Shown: one piece after another, positions 40,401 to 50,300 of the stretch
How positions within the stretch are numbered: position 1 is the first letter of the stretch
Layout: each line of letters begins with the position of its first letter
Source: Staphylococcus sp. IVB6181
GTDB taxonomy: Bacteria > Bacillota > Bacilli > Staphylococcales > Staphylococcaceae
Length of the DNA stretch: 64,000 bases
NCBI RefSeq assembly: GCF_025561445.1
Contig: NZ_CP095096.1
Coordinates: 1,777,822-1,841,821 of the forward strand
Direction: 5' to 3'
Position numbers and translations under genes: made by a program
Notes under the pieces: model-generated
The model's input: only the letters and a program-made list of their open reading frames with translations
Database searches by the model: none
Told to the model about the DNA's origin: nothing

Positions 40401-40453
40401 AACATATCATTTATTTGTTAAGTAGTTGTTAACAGTATGTAAACATATGTACA
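40401..40453 (-). promoter_or_regulatory. Candidate Pho-box promoter of the second ABC operon
   Basis: On the minus strand, from upstream: TGTACA (40448-40453), TTTACA (40438-40443), TTAACA (40427-40432), TTAACA (40416-40421), starts 10, 11 and 11 nt apart; then 9 nt and TATGTT (40401-40406) as -10, with no -35. Three of four hexamers match the Bacillus PhoP box TTHAYA. The gap of 9 nt equals that at the phn operon. A second -10-like TATAGT lies at 40392-40397. Confidence 0.65.
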
Positions 40454-40470
40454 TTCTTGAAAAAATGTAT

Positions 40471-40509
40471 AAAAAAAGACTGAAAACTCATTCCTTGAGT
40501 TCACAGTCT
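40471..40509 (-). terminator. Terminator after the phosphoesterase gene
   Basis: An interrupted stem (agactg 40477-40482 and aactca inside, against tgagtt and cagtct 40504-40509) is followed on the minus strand by seven U. It makes the phosphoesterase gene a separate transcript from the ABC operon. Confidence 0.82.
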
Positions 40510-40522
40510 GATATTTTAATGA

Positions 40523-41368
40523 TTAATTTAATGCTTCTGCTTCTTCTTTCACATCATCTTTGTCTTCTTCTGCTTCGATAATGTAAGTATTACGGTTGAG
40601 TTTATCATTCCATTCAATGATTCTCGCACCTCGTTTTAATTTACCATAGGCATTATAACCTGTTACTCTGCCGTAATTTAATTGAATACCGTAATAGTTA
40701 GATGTAAAGTCATTATTGTGATCGTGGCCGCAATATACGCCGTTGATAGTTGTATTGTAATAAAGTTGGTACCATAGTCCGCTGTTTACGCGCGGTGGGC
40801 ATACATCTTCATAAAGGTTGCCGACATAGCCTTGTTTCGCCGCATCCGCATATTCAGGTAATGGCATATGCATAAATAATTGGTCTGGCATTGTTCTGTT
40901 TTTAGCACGATTAATCAACCATTTTTGTTGTTCATAAGTCACAAAGGCATAACCGTCAAACGGTGCTCTTGCATAGTCTCCAGCATCAAGCATATAAATT
41001 CTGATACCATTGTCTAAAGTATAGAAATAAGAGTAACAGTCATTATAAACTGCACCGCCTTCACGTTTTACATGCATTACTGATTTATCGATGATTTCCC
41101 ATAAACGCATTCTGTTATAATTTGATTCACTTTCATGATTACCTAAAGTCACCGCAAATGGTACTTTCAAACTATCGAAGAAGTCAATCACAGCTTTAAA
41201 TGTTTCAAGTGCACCTTCTTCATTACTCCAAATCAAATCTCCTGTAATAACAATCACATCAGGTGTTTGTTCTTTCACCATTTTTTCAATCAGCTTGAAT
41301 GTTTTCACATCTTCTTCCTTAAATGGCTGACTGCCGATATGTAAATCTGTTAGTTGCATGATTTTCAT
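40523..41368 (-). CDS. Calcineurin-like metallophosphoesterase
   Basis: 281-residue cytoplasmic two-metal phosphoesterase. Metal ligands are visible in order: QLTDLHIG (Asp8, His10), VITGDLIWS, LGNHESES, FMHMPLPEY and YCGHDHNND. The C terminus is very acidic. Such enzymes hydrolyse phosphodiesters or monoesters, and the sequence does not define which. ATG at 41366-41368 follows AGGAG; a TATAAT lies near 41434. It lies upstream of, and parallel to, an ABC importer, suggesting it acts on the imported phospho-ester. Confidence 0.88.
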   Translation of the reverse strand: MKIMQLTDLHIGSQPFKEEDVKTFKLIEKMVKEQTPDVIVITGDLIWSNEEGALETFKAVIDFFDSLKVPFAVTLGNHESESNYNRMRLWEIIDKSVMHVKREGGAVYNDCYSYFYTLDNGIRIYMLDAGDYARAPFDGYAFVTYEQQKWLINRAKNRTMPDQLFMHMPLPEYADAAKQGYVGNLYEDVCPPRVNSGLWYQLYYNTTINGVYCGHDHNNDFTSNYYGIQLNYGRVTGYNAYGKLKRGARIIEWNDKLNRNTYIIEAEEDKDDVKEEAEALN

Positions 41369-41568
41369 AGTTGTTCACTCCTAGTTGATGGTTTGTCGCA
41401 TCATAAACAGATGTTCCAATTTCTTTTTAAATTATATTAAACCACTTGTATTGTGGCACATATTGAACGAAATGTATAGAAAAAAAGAACACTATTTATG
41501 AATGCATGACAAAAAAGCAGAGAGATAAAACATTTCGGCTTATTTTTTCATTGTCAGTTTTAATAAGG

Positions 41569-41880
41569 CTAGTCTACTTGATACGGTAAAGATTTAACAT
41601 AATGCATTTCTTTAACATATTTTCCTTTATGAACAATCACCACATATTGCTTATTCGGATCAAAACCTAAGAAATCTAATTTATAAGGTACAAATTCACC
41701 GCATTTTGAATAAGCTTGGATATTCTCATACCTTTGCGTGCCCTTGTCTACTTGTGCATATGAATATTCCATGCGCAAGAATGGATTAAACCGATCTGTA
41801 AATTGATTTCTAATTGTAGTAACCGCAAATATACCGATGATAATTAACGTACTTAAACTTAATATTATTACCTTCTTCAT
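41569..41880 (-). CDS. Small YxeA-like (DUF1093) exported protein
   Basis: 103 residues with one N-terminal hydrophobic segment (MKKVIILSLSTLIIIGIFAV), then a short domain containing MEYSYAQVDKG, VPYKLDFLGFDPNKQYVVIV and KGKYVKEMHYV. This pattern resembles YxeA-family proteins, which are common and uncharacterised in staphylococci; the match is by eye. The frame is open to 41925, but ATG at 41878-41880 (after AAGGAG, spacing about 12) starts the signal segment. Confidence 0.6.
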   Translation of the reverse strand: MKKVIILSLSTLIIIGIFAVTTIRNQFTDRFNPFLRMEYSYAQVDKGTQRYENIQAYSKCGEFVPYKLDFLGFDPNKQYVVIVHKGKYVKEMHYVKSLPYQVD

Positions 41881-42045
41881 TCGACTTTCCAACTCCTTCT
41901 GGGTGTATTGAACTCTGATGTACAAAGTTGTATAAACAGAATATTCAGATAAATAATTGTACCACTCTGAACACTGCTTCCATTCATTTTACTATATATC
42001 ATTTTTATTTACTAATCTTTATATATCATCATCTTTCTAAAAGAA

Positions 42046-42077
42046 TAAAAAAAGACTGTCCCTCATTAGGAACAGCC
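42046..42077 (-). terminator. Terminator after rplS
   Basis: A 9-bp stem with G-U pairs (gactgtccc 42054-42062, ggaacagcc 42069-42077) is followed on the minus strand by seven U. It marks the end of the rpsP-rimM-trmD-rplS operon and of the core block. Confidence 0.87.
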
Positions 42078-42107
42078 TGGTTTACTCGTATGTCTATCTG
42101 TCTAAAA

Positions 42108-42458
42108 TTAGCGAATTTCTTTAATTCTAGCAGCTTTACCACGTAAGTTACGTAAGTAGTAAAGTTTAGCACGTCTAACTTTACCGCGACGAGTTACTTC
42201 GATTTTTTCAATTTTTGGAGTGTGTACAGGGAATGTACGTTCAACACCAACACCTGAAGAAATTTTACGAACTGTGAAAGTTTCTGAAACTCCGCCACCG
42301 CGGCGTTTGATTACTACACCTTCGAAGACTTGGATACGTTCGCGAGTACCTTCGACGATACGTACGTGTACACGTACTGTGTCTCCGGCACGGAAGTTAG
42401 GTAAGTCTGTGCGTAATTGTGATTTAGTAACTGCTTCGATTAATTTGTGATTACTCAT
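42108..42458 (-). CDS. rplS: 50S ribosomal protein L19
   Basis: Located at the 30S-50S interface; 116 residues beginning [26 protein letters not shown]-type sequence and ending KAARIKEIR, the family signature region being [18 protein letters not shown] at 42456-42458 follows GGAGAG. A leader hairpin (42497-42572) lies between trmD and this gene. Confidence 0.97.
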   Translation of the reverse strand: MSNHKLIEAVTKSQLRTDLPNFRAGDTVRVHVRIVEGTRERIQVFEGVVIKRRGGGVSETFTVRKISSGVGVERTFPVHTPKIEKIEVTRRGKVRRAKLYYLRNLRGKAARIKEIR

Positions 42459-42496
42459 TATTTATTCTCTCCTTCAAACTATGTTCTTGCCTCGAC

Positions 42497-42572
42497 AACA
42501 AAATAGCAGCGGACCATAGTGATTTTTCGTGCTTAGCACACTTAAATAATATTAGCACACTGCTATTTTGTT
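42497..42572 (-). ncRNA. L19 ribosomal-protein leader (cis-regulatory RNA)
   Basis: A 13-bp perfect helix (aacaaaatagcag 42497-42509 with ctgctattttgtt 42560-42572) encloses about 50 nt that contain a second hairpin (tgctaagca). Position directly upstream of rplS matches the L19 leader family known from Bacillus and other Firmicutes. The 5' arm includes the last codons and the TAG stop of trmD. Confidence 0.7.
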
Positions 42573-43300
42573 TTCAATTGGTTTTTGTAGTTTTCAAGTA
42601 TTTTTTCATCTTCTGATGATAATGAATACTTTGTTAGTAAATCGGGTCTTTTGACAAATGTTCTGATCAGCTTTTGTTCGTGTCTCCAAGCATCGATTTT
42701 AGCGTGATTGCCTGATAATAACACATCAGGGACTGTCATCCCTTCAAATTCTCTTGGGCGTGTATATTGCGGAAACTCTAATAAGCCGTCTGAGAAAGAG
42801 TCATCTTGATGAGACTGCTCATTTCCAAGCACGCCTGGAATTAATCGTACAATCGCATCTGTCATGCTCATCGCAGGCAATTCCCCGCCGGTTAATACAT
42901 AATCTCCGATGGAGATTTCGTCTGTGACTAAATGCTCTCTGATACGTTCATCATAGCCTTCATAATGGCCGCAGATAAATACTAAATGTTCTGCTTGGCT
43001 TAATTCTTGCGCAACTGCTTGTGAGAAAGGTTTACCTTGCGGACACATTAAAATTACACGTGTCTGTTCTGTTGTCTCAAGGTCCTTCATCGCATTAAAT
43101 ACAGGTTCTGGTTTCAATACCATCCCTTGACCGCCGCCGAACGGATAGTCATCAACTTGGTTATGCTTATTTACCGCATAATCTCTGAAGTTGACTGTAT
43201 TCACTGATATGATCGACTTATCTTGTGCACGCTTTAAAATAGAATGATTCAGTACGCCATCAAACATTTCTGGAAACAGTGTTAAATAATCAATTTTCAC
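42563..43300 (-). CDS. trmD: tRNA (guanine37-N1)-methyltransferase TrmD
   Basis: Methylates G37 of tRNAs next to the anticodon to keep the reading frame. The 245-residue SPOUT enzyme contains the trefoil-knot AdoMet site ([27 protein letters not shown]). The start is GTG (43298-43300), overlapping the rimM stop by 4 nt (GTGA), so it is coupled. The stop codon lies inside the L19 leader stem. Confidence 0.96.
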   Translation of the reverse strand: MKIDYLTLFPEMFDGVLNHSILKRAQDKSIISVNTVNFRDYAVNKHNQVDDYPFGGGQGMVLKPEPVFNAMKDLETTEQTRVILMCPQGKPFSQAVAQELSQAEHLVFICGHYEGYDERIREHLVTDEISIGDYVLTGGELPAMSMTDAIVRLIPGVLGNEQSHQDDSFSDGLLEFPQYTRPREFEGMTVPDVLLSGNHAKIDAWRHEQKLIRTFVKRPDLLTKYSLSSEDEKILENYKNQLKTK

Positions 43301-43800
43301 TCGTCTAACATTCCTTCCAATGGCGTAATTTGAATACGGCGTCCAGATACATCTACATCTTGTACTACATCTGCAATATAGGGAATCAAGTATTCTTTAT
43401 CGCCTTGAACTACCCATACATCATTAGCGCCGGTTTCAAAGATTTCTTTCACGCGACCAATCGGTGTATCACCATCAAAGACAGTACAGCCGATAATATC
43501 GGAATAGTAATACTCATGTTCATCTAATTCAATGGCTTCGTGATCTCGTTCTTGTGTTAAGATAGCACCTTTTAAATGCTCAATATCATTGATATTGTTA
43601 ATACCTTCAAATGTAAGCATATGGAAGTCTTTATGTTTGCGGTAAGATGCCACAGTTAACTCAAGTGTGTCACCTTTATGATTGACTGTTAAAACTTCGC
43701 CAGGTTGAAAACGTGTTTCTGTAAAATCTGAATTAGATTTGACTCTAACTTCGCCTTTAATACCATGTGTATTTACAATTTTGCCGACTTCTACTTTCAT
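43297..43800 (-). CDS. rimM: Ribosome maturation factor RimM
   Basis: Binds S19 and helps 30S head assembly; 167 residues with the RimM N-terminal barrel ([16 protein letters not shown]) and a C-terminal PRC-like barrel ([18 protein letters not shown]). The frame extends to 43842, but ATG at 43798-43800 follows GGAGG and gives the usual N terminus MKVEVGKIV. The rpsP-rimM-trmD-rplS order is conserved in Firmicutes. Confidence 0.95.
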   Translation of the reverse strand: MKVEVGKIVNTHGIKGEVRVKSNSDFTETRFQPGEVLTVNHKGDTLELTVASYRKHKDFHMLTFEGINNINDIEHLKGAILTQERDHEAIELDEHEYYYSDIIGCTVFDGDTPIGRVKEIFETGANDVWVVQGDKEYLIPYIADVVQDVDVSGRRIQITPLEGMLDE

Positions 43801-43854
43801 ATGCACTGGGCCTCCAATATGTGGTCTTGTGTGAAAAAACATTTCTACTTAATA

Positions 43855-43889
43855 ATAACCCTAAGACAACTGTATTGTCTCAGGGTTAT
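43855..43889 (-). other. Stable hairpin between rpsP and rimM
   Basis: A 15-position stem with one mismatch (ataaccctaagacaa 43855-43869, ttgtctcagggttat 43875-43889) and a 5-nt loop. On the minus strand only ATTATTAAG follows, so it is at most a weak terminator; it may be a processing or stability element that reduces rimM-trmD relative to S16. Confidence 0.6.
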
Positions 43890-43915
43890 GTGATTAAAGC
43901 AACTTATTGCTTAAC

Positions 43916-44194
43916 TTACTTAGAATGACGTTGTTCTTCGAATTTTTTCAAAACACCTTCTTTAGATAAGATATTGTGAACTGTGTCAGTTGGTTTCGCA
44001 CCGTTAGTTAACCATTTAAGTGCTAACTCTTCGTCGATTTTAACTGTTTGAGCTTTGTCTTTAGTTACCGGATCATAAGTTCCGATTTGTTCGATAATAC
44101 GACCATCACGTGGCGCACGAGCATCAGCTGCTACGATACGGTAGAATGGATTTCTTTTTGAGCCTAAACGTGTTAAGCGGATTTTAACTGCCAT
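43916..44194 (-). CDS. rpsP: 30S ribosomal protein S16
   Basis: 92-residue small-subunit protein beginning [21 protein letters not shown], the family signature. ATG at 44192-44194 follows AAGGAG. It heads the operon to trmD and rplS; a strong promoter lies at 44242-44270. Confidence 0.97.
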   Translation of the reverse strand: MAVKIRLTRLGSKRNPFYRIVAADARAPRDGRIIEQIGTYDPVTKDKAQTVKIDEELALKWLTNGAKPTDTVHNILSKEGVLKKFEEQRHSK

Positions 44195-44241
44195 GTATAA
44201 TTCTCTCCTTTGAGTCTTTGTTTTCTTTTCTACAAGAAATA

Positions 44242-44270
44242 ATAATAACAGGTATCAGAAACTTTGTAAA
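44242..44270 (-). promoter_or_regulatory. Promoter of the rpsP operon
   Basis: On the minus strand TTTACA (44265-44270) and TATTAT (44242-44247) are 17 nt apart, roughly 50 bases before the rpsP start and just below the ffh terminator. Confidence 0.75.
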
Positions 44271-44312
44271 GAGGTTTCTCTTTACCATTTTTATTTTTTT
44301 ATATATTCTGCG

Positions 44313-44345
44313 TAAAAAAAGTGCTGTGCGGATAGACACAACACT
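44313..44345 (-). terminator. Terminator after ffh
   Basis: A 10-bp stem with G-U pairs (agtgctgtgc 44320-44329, acacaacact 44336-44345) is followed on the minus strand by seven U. Confidence 0.87.
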
Positions 44346-44356
44346 GATTTTACATA

Positions 44357-45724
44357 TTAGAACGGCAAATTCATGCCTTTCATCATATTTTCAATTTGAC
44401 TGCGTTTGCCTTTTTTGCCTTTGCCTCCGCCAGTAAATTGTTTCATCATTTTCTTCATGTCATTGAATTGTTTCATCAAACGATTGACTTCTTGAAGTGA
44501 ACGGCCTGAACCTTTTGCGATACGTTTCTTACGAGATACGTTTAAAATTTCAGGTCTTTCGCGTTCTGCTAAAGTCATAGATTGGATAATTGCTTTAATA
44601 TGATCGATTTGTTTTTCGCTCATATTCAATTTATCCATACCTTTCATTTTGTTCATACCTGGAATCATTTTCATGATTTCATCTAACGGACCAAGGTTTT
44701 TAACTTGATCTAGCTGTTCTAAGAAATCATCCAGCGTAAATGAAGCTGTACGCATTTTCTTTTCTAAGTCTTTTGCTTTTGACTCATCGACATCTTGCTG
44801 CGCTTTTTCAATTAAGCTCAGCACATCGCCCATACCTAAAATACGTGATGCCATACGTTCTGGGTGGAAGAGTTCCAAACCATCTAATTTCTCGCTCATA
44901 CCGACAAATTTAATAGGTTTTTGTGTAACAGAACGAATTGAAAGTGCCGCACCACCGCGTGTATCACCATCAAGTTTTGTTAAAGTAACACCTGTTACTT
45001 CTAATTGATCATCGAATGATTGTGCAACGTTGACCGCATCTTGACCTGTCATCGCATCTACAACCAGCATGATTTCGTTCGGCTTAGAAATTTCTTTGAC
45101 TTCTGCCAATTCATTCATCAATGTTTCATCGATATGCAGACGACCTGCTGTATCAATGATAACGAAGTCTAAATGTTCTTCTTTTGCATGTTTAAATGCG
45201 TTATCAACGATTTGTTGAGGCTTAACTTGATCGCCTTCGCTGTATACAGGGATATCTAATTGTTTCCCTACAGTTTCTAATTGGTCAATCGCAGCCGGAC
45301 GATAGATATCGGCCGCTACAAGTAATGGTTTCTTATTGTATTTCTTGCGCATTAACAAAGCAAGTTTACCTGCAGTTGTTGTTTTACCTGCACCTTGCAA
45401 ACCTACCATCATTACAACTGTCGGCGGTTTATTCGCCATGTTGATTGTCGAATTTTCTCCACCCATTAATTGCGTCAATTCATCTTGTACAATTTTAATA
45501 ACCTGCTGTCCAGGTGTTAATGATTGCATGACATCCGAACCTAATGCACGTTCAGAGACAGTTTTAATAAATGATTTAACGACTTTAAAGTTAACATCGG
45601 CTTCAAGCAATGCAAGACGTACTTCACGCATCATCGCTTTAATATCCGCTTCAGTCACTTTCCCTTTTCCTCGCATTTTCTGCATGGTCGCCTGCAAGCG
45701 ATCGGATAATCCTTCAAATGCCAT
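44357..45724 (-). CDS. ffh: Signal recognition particle protein Ffh
   Basis: GTPase that binds signal sequences and 4.5S RNA; 455 residues with an N domain, G domain (GLQGAGKTTTAGKLA, DTAGRLHID, TKLDGDTRGG) and a methionine-rich M domain ending in a basic GGGKGKKGKRSQ tail. ATG at 45722-45724 follows GGAGG. The upstream gene is ylxM, then ftsY, so the SRP and its receptor are co-transcribed. Confidence 0.97.
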   Translation of the reverse strand: MAFEGLSDRLQATMQKMRGKGKVTEADIKAMMREVRLALLEADVNFKVVKSFIKTVSERALGSDVMQSLTPGQQVIKIVQDELTQLMGGENSTINMANKPPTVVMMVGLQGAGKTTTAGKLALLMRKKYNKKPLLVAADIYRPAAIDQLETVGKQLDIPVYSEGDQVKPQQIVDNAFKHAKEEHLDFVIIDTAGRLHIDETLMNELAEVKEISKPNEIMLVVDAMTGQDAVNVAQSFDDQLEVTGVTLTKLDGDTRGGAALSIRSVTQKPIKFVGMSEKLDGLELFHPERMASRILGMGDVLSLIEKAQQDVDESKAKDLEKKMRTASFTLDDFLEQLDQVKNLGPLDEIMKMIPGMNKMKGMDKLNMSEKQIDHIKAIIQSMTLAERERPEILNVSRKKRIAKGSGRSLQEVNRLMKQFNDMKKMMKQFTGGGKGKKGKRSQIENMMKGMNLPF

Positions 45725-45737
45725 CCAAGTGACCTCC

Positions 45738-46070
45738 TTATTCTAATTCTTCTAGTTTCTCAATATATTGTTTCAAGGCATCCGGATCTTCAATAGATGC
45801 TTTCATTTGATTATAAATTTCACGACGTTGTTCAAACTTTGTATAAAGCTCTAATTTCGCTTCATAGTCTTCTACTAAATCACCAGTTCTTCTTATGTTA
45901 TCATACACTGCTTGGCGACTCACATCAAAAGTATCCGCGATTTCGCTCAATGAATAATCTTCAAGATAAAATAGTTCCAAATAATTACGTTGTTTCTTAG
46001 TAAGCAGGGATTGATAAAAATCAAACAAATAATTCATGCGCAGAGTCTTAACTAAATCATTTTTGCTCAT
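45738..46070 (-). CDS. ylxM: YlxM, putative SRP-associated helix-turn-helix protein
   Basis: 110 residues with a sigma-70 region-4-like helix-turn-helix ([21 protein letters not shown]). In streptococci YlxM modulates SRP GTPase activity. The frame is open to 46130, but ATG at 46068-46070 ([20 protein letters not shown]) matches the family and overlaps ftsY by 14 nt with GGTGAG upstream. It sits between ftsY and ffh as in most Firmicutes. Confidence 0.94.
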   Translation of the reverse strand: MSKNDLVKTLRMNYLFDFYQSLLTKKQRNYLELFYLEDYSLSEIADTFDVSRQAVYDNIRRTGDLVEDYEAKLELYTKFEQRREIYNQMKASIEDPDALKQYIEKLEELE

Positions 46071-47301
46071 CAGGTGTCTCACCATCATTTGTCTCATGAT
46101 CATCCGCATGCTCTTCGACTGTTTCTTCAATCATACCCGCAAACAAGCCGTAAACGTAACTTTCTGGATCGAACGGTTGTAAATCATCCAGCTGTTCGCC
46201 TAAACCAACGTATTTTACCGGTATATGCAATTCATTACGGATTGCTAAGACAATACCGCCTTTCGCTGTACCGTCAAGTTTTGTCAACACAATACCTGTC
46301 ACGTTTGTGACATCTTTAAAGTTGCGTGCTTGAGACAATGCGTTTTGTCCTGTTGTCGCATCTAAGCATAATAATACTTCATGCGGCGCATCCGGAACTG
46401 CACGTCCGATAACACGTTTCATTTTCTCCAACTCATTCATTAAGTTTGCTTTGTTTTGCAAACGTCCTGCAGTATCGCAGATTAAAATGTCGACACCTTT
46501 ATGTTTGGCCGCATTAATCGCATCATACATTACAGCAGCCGGATCTGAACCTTCGCTTTGGCTGATAACATCCACATCTACGCGTTCGCCCCATACTTTC
46601 AATTGATTAATCGCACCAGCTCTGAATGTGTCGCCTGCTGCTAACATTACTTTCTTGCCTTCTGCTTTATAACGATGCGCTAATTTACCGATTGTTGTCG
46701 TTTTGCCGACACCATTCACACCTACCATTAAGATAACGTTTAATCGGCCGTCTTCAATGTTCATAAGTTCTGAGTGGTCATCATCTTGCTGATAGATTTC
46801 AACGATTTTTTCTACGATAACTTCTTTTAAGTCTGCAGTTTCTTTGATGTTGCGGCGTTGTGCTTCTGTACGCAATTCATCTACCAGTTCCATTACCGTA
46901 TTGAAACCGACATCGGCTGTGATTAACATTTCTTCTAAAGCTTCGAAGAAGTCTTCATCTACAGTACGGTAACGTGCAATCAAGTTATTCAGCTGTTCTT
47001 GGAAATTTTCACGTGATTTTTCCAGACCTTGTCTGAACTTCGCACCCAATTTTTGAGATTCGATTTCTTCAAATTCTTCAATCGAAATCAAGCCGTCATC
47101 GAAATCAAAGTCATCTTTGGTTTCTTCTTTCGGCTGTGCTTCAGGCAATGTAGAGCGCTGCTCGGTTTTCTCAGAAGAAACGGTTTCATCCTCTTTCTTG
47201 TCATCTTCGGATTGCTCTATGTCTTGCAGTTCTTCTAAGTCTTTTTCTTCTTCTGAGGGTTTGCCTGCGAACTTGTCTTTTAGTCGTTTAAAAAAGCTCA
47301 T
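46057..47301 (-). CDS. ftsY: SRP receptor FtsY
   Basis: Docks the SRP-ribosome complex at the membrane. The 414-residue protein has an acidic N-terminal A domain rich in Glu/Asp (residues about 10-85) and an NG domain with [26 protein letters not shown] and [13 protein letters not shown] at 47299-47301 overlaps the smc stop (ATGA). The C terminus has an acidic tail beyond the NG domain. Confidence 0.97.
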   Translation of the reverse strand: MSFFKRLKDKFAGKPSEEEKDLEELQDIEQSEDDKKEDETVSSEKTEQRSTLPEAQPKEETKDDFDFDDGLISIEEFEEIESQKLGAKFRQGLEKSRENFQEQLNNLIARYRTVDEDFFEALEEMLITADVGFNTVMELVDELRTEAQRRNIKETADLKEVIVEKIVEIYQQDDDHSELMNIEDGRLNVILMVGVNGVGKTTTIGKLAHRYKAEGKKVMLAAGDTFRAGAINQLKVWGERVDVDVISQSEGSDPAAVMYDAINAAKHKGVDILICDTAGRLQNKANLMNELEKMKRVIGRAVPDAPHEVLLCLDATTGQNALSQARNFKDVTNVTGIVLTKLDGTAKGGIVLAIRNELHIPVKYVGLGEQLDDLQPFDPESYVYGLFAGMIEETVEEHADDHETNDGETPDEQK

Positions 47302-50300
47302 TCTTGTTCCTCCTTCAACACTTCGTCAATTGTATTTAAATTCACACTTACAAGTTTAGATACACCAGATTCTTGCATCGTAATACCATATAAACGATCT
47401 GCGGCTTCCATTGTGCCTTTACGGTGAGTAATCACAATAAATTGTGTTTTCTCAGATAACTGTCTTAAATAATTCGCATAACGAATCACATTGGCTTCAT
47501 CTAGTGCTGCCTCTACCTCATCTAGTATAACAAATGGAGCTGAGCGTACTTTTAATAATGCAAAGAGCAATGCAATGGCACTTAAAGCACGTTCTCCCCC
47601 GCTGAGTAATGAAAGGTGCTGCAGCTTCTTGCCTGGCGGTTGTACAATAATATCCACACCGGCAGTCAAATAATCATCATCTGTTAATTTCAATTCCGCA
47701 TAACCGCCGCCGAATAATGATTTGAATACTTCTGAGAAATAACCTTGTACCGCATGGAACGTTGTTTTGAAGCGTTCCATAACCGCTTGGTCCATTTCCA
47801 GAATAATTTGTTCTAATGTCGCTTTGGCCTCTCTTAAATCTGTACGCTGTTCATCTAAGAATGTGAAACGTTCATTCACTTCTTCAAACTGCTGAATCGC
47901 GTTTAAATTCACAGGACCCAGTTCTTCAATCGACATTTTCGTCAATTTCACTTTTTGACGCAATGCATCAATCGGCTCATCTTGTTCATACATGTCTTTC
48001 GCTGCTTCGAATGTTAAATGATAATCATCAGTTAAATGATCGATACAATGTGAGATTAACACATCAAGCTTCGATTGTTCTGCTTTAATATCTTGATAGC
48101 TGTTTTCTATAGATAAGATATCACGATGTGCTTCTTGAAGCTTGCTGTCGAAGTCATCAATCGATGCATTGATTTCTTGACGTTCTGTTTTCAAAGTACT
48201 CAACTTTTCGCTTAAAGCTTCTTTTTCTTCTTGCTTAGCTTTGATATCTTTTTGAATTGTTTCGAAAGCTTTCTGCCCTGTCACTTCATCCGAATTGAAC
48301 AATGCAATATCTTCTTCTAATTTTTCTTGCTGCTGCTGATTTTGCGTGATTTGATTAGCAAGACGTTCTAATGCTTGGCGTTGTGTTTTGCTGCGTTCTT
48401 TGATTACTGCCAAATCCGATTGCTTTTGATGCAATTGCTGCTGTAATTGTGCCGAGTTGGCTTTTCCTTCTTTAGACAATTGCGTTAAATTTTCGATTTG
48501 CTGCTCTAAAGCTTGCAGTTTTTTTGCGATTTCTTGTTTTTCTTGTTCTTTGGTTTCTAGTGTCTCGCGGCTGGTCGCACTTTGATAGCCGTCATTTTTC
48601 TCAAATTCAAACTCTTCATGTTCATTTTTAAGATGTGCTTCGCTTTTACGCAAACGATCGAGTTCCAGCGCTAAATCGTGCATTTCTTGTTTTGCTGTAT
48701 TATAGCTTTTACTGATATGCAGGTAATTTTCGCTCAATTCATTCGCATGTGCTTTCGTTTTTTGAACTTCTTGTTCGAATTGTGCGGTTTGCTGCTCATA
48801 GTCTTTTAATTGCGCTCGTAATTGTGTCAGTTCATCGCGCTGTGCCAATATACTCTTTGTTTGACGCTGCCCGCCGCCTGTCATAGAACCGCCTGGATTG
48901 ACGATATCTCCTTCTAACGTCACGATACGTGTACGATAGCGAATGGCTTGTGCAAGGTCATTGGCATGCTTCAAATCATCTACAATAATCGTATTGCCAA
49001 GTAAATTATAGATAATATTGTTATATTGCTGATCAACTTGAATCAAATCTGACGCAATGCCCATAAAACCGGCTGCTTGTTGTGCAGTATGCATAATATC
49101 TGAACTTAAACGTCTCGGCTGAATGACATTCAACGGCAAGAACGTTGCACGCCCTAAACGATTTTGTTTTAAATACGCAATCGCTTGTCTGCCGTCTTTT
49201 TCATTATCAACGATAATATGCTGCATTGAAGCACCTAATGCCGTTTCAATCGCAGTCGTCAATTCTGACGGCACTTCGATAATTTCTGCCACTGCACCAT
49301 GAATGCCTGATAATTGGCTGTCTTTTGCTTTTAAGACGTGTTTGACACCATTAAAGAAATAAGTATAGTCTTCTTCCCGACTATTCAAGCTCTCGATTTT
49401 TGCTTTCAGTTTATCTGTATAACGATAGGCTTGATACAGTTTTTCCTCATCTGCATTTTGTTGATTTTTGCTCTTCGTTAATTCTGCTTCGCATGATTTC
49501 AACTGCTTTTCCAGCTCTTCGAATGCTTGCTGCTTCTCTTGGTGCTGTTTAGATAACGTATTGATTTCTGATTGAATAGCTTTTAATTGATTGAATGCTT
49601 CTAATAAGCGGCTGTCTAACCGATCTTGTTTCGCTTCGTTTTCTTCAATCGTACGTTGCAAGAAACGAATATCATTATTCACTTCTGATTGTGCTGACAT
49701 TAAGTCATAGTAATCATTTTTAATCGCTTCTAACTCTTCTTCATGATCACCGTCAGCCACATACAATTGATCTTCGAGCTTTTTAATCTCAGCTGACAGT
49801 GCTTTTTGTTTTTCTTGAAGTGCTTGTTTTTCTTCTTCAGCATGTGCTTTTTCTTCAATCAGCTGGATTTCTTGTGCTTTTAACGCTTCTTGTTCTTCTT
49901 CGTAGCGTGCGTTGGTTTGAGATTGGTTGCGTTTACGTTCTTCTAAAACATTCAGCTGACCTGATAGTTTTTCAGCTGCTTCTGTCGTTTGAACCAATTC
50001 ATAGTTCAAGCGTTCAATCTCATCATTCTTTTGATTCAATTCAGCTTTATATTTAGATAAAGTACGTGAATAGCTGTTTTTATCCGCTTCTTTTTGTGCT
50101 TGCTGACTCTTTAATACATTCAAGCGTTCATCTGCTTTATGAATAGTTTCGTTGTATTCATTAATATCATGAACAGTTACCAGCACATCGCTTTTCTTCA
50201 TTTCTTGAGACAAATGCTGGTATTCTTTAGCAATGGCCGCTTCTTCTCTTAAAGGTTCAACACGCCCTTCTAAATCATACAGAATATCCTCAACACGATT

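Noticed and set aside
41401-41480. Pho-box-like repeats upstream of the phosphoesterase
   Set aside because: The promoter has a TATAAT but no TTAACA series at 11-nt period, so PhoP control is not claimed for this gene.
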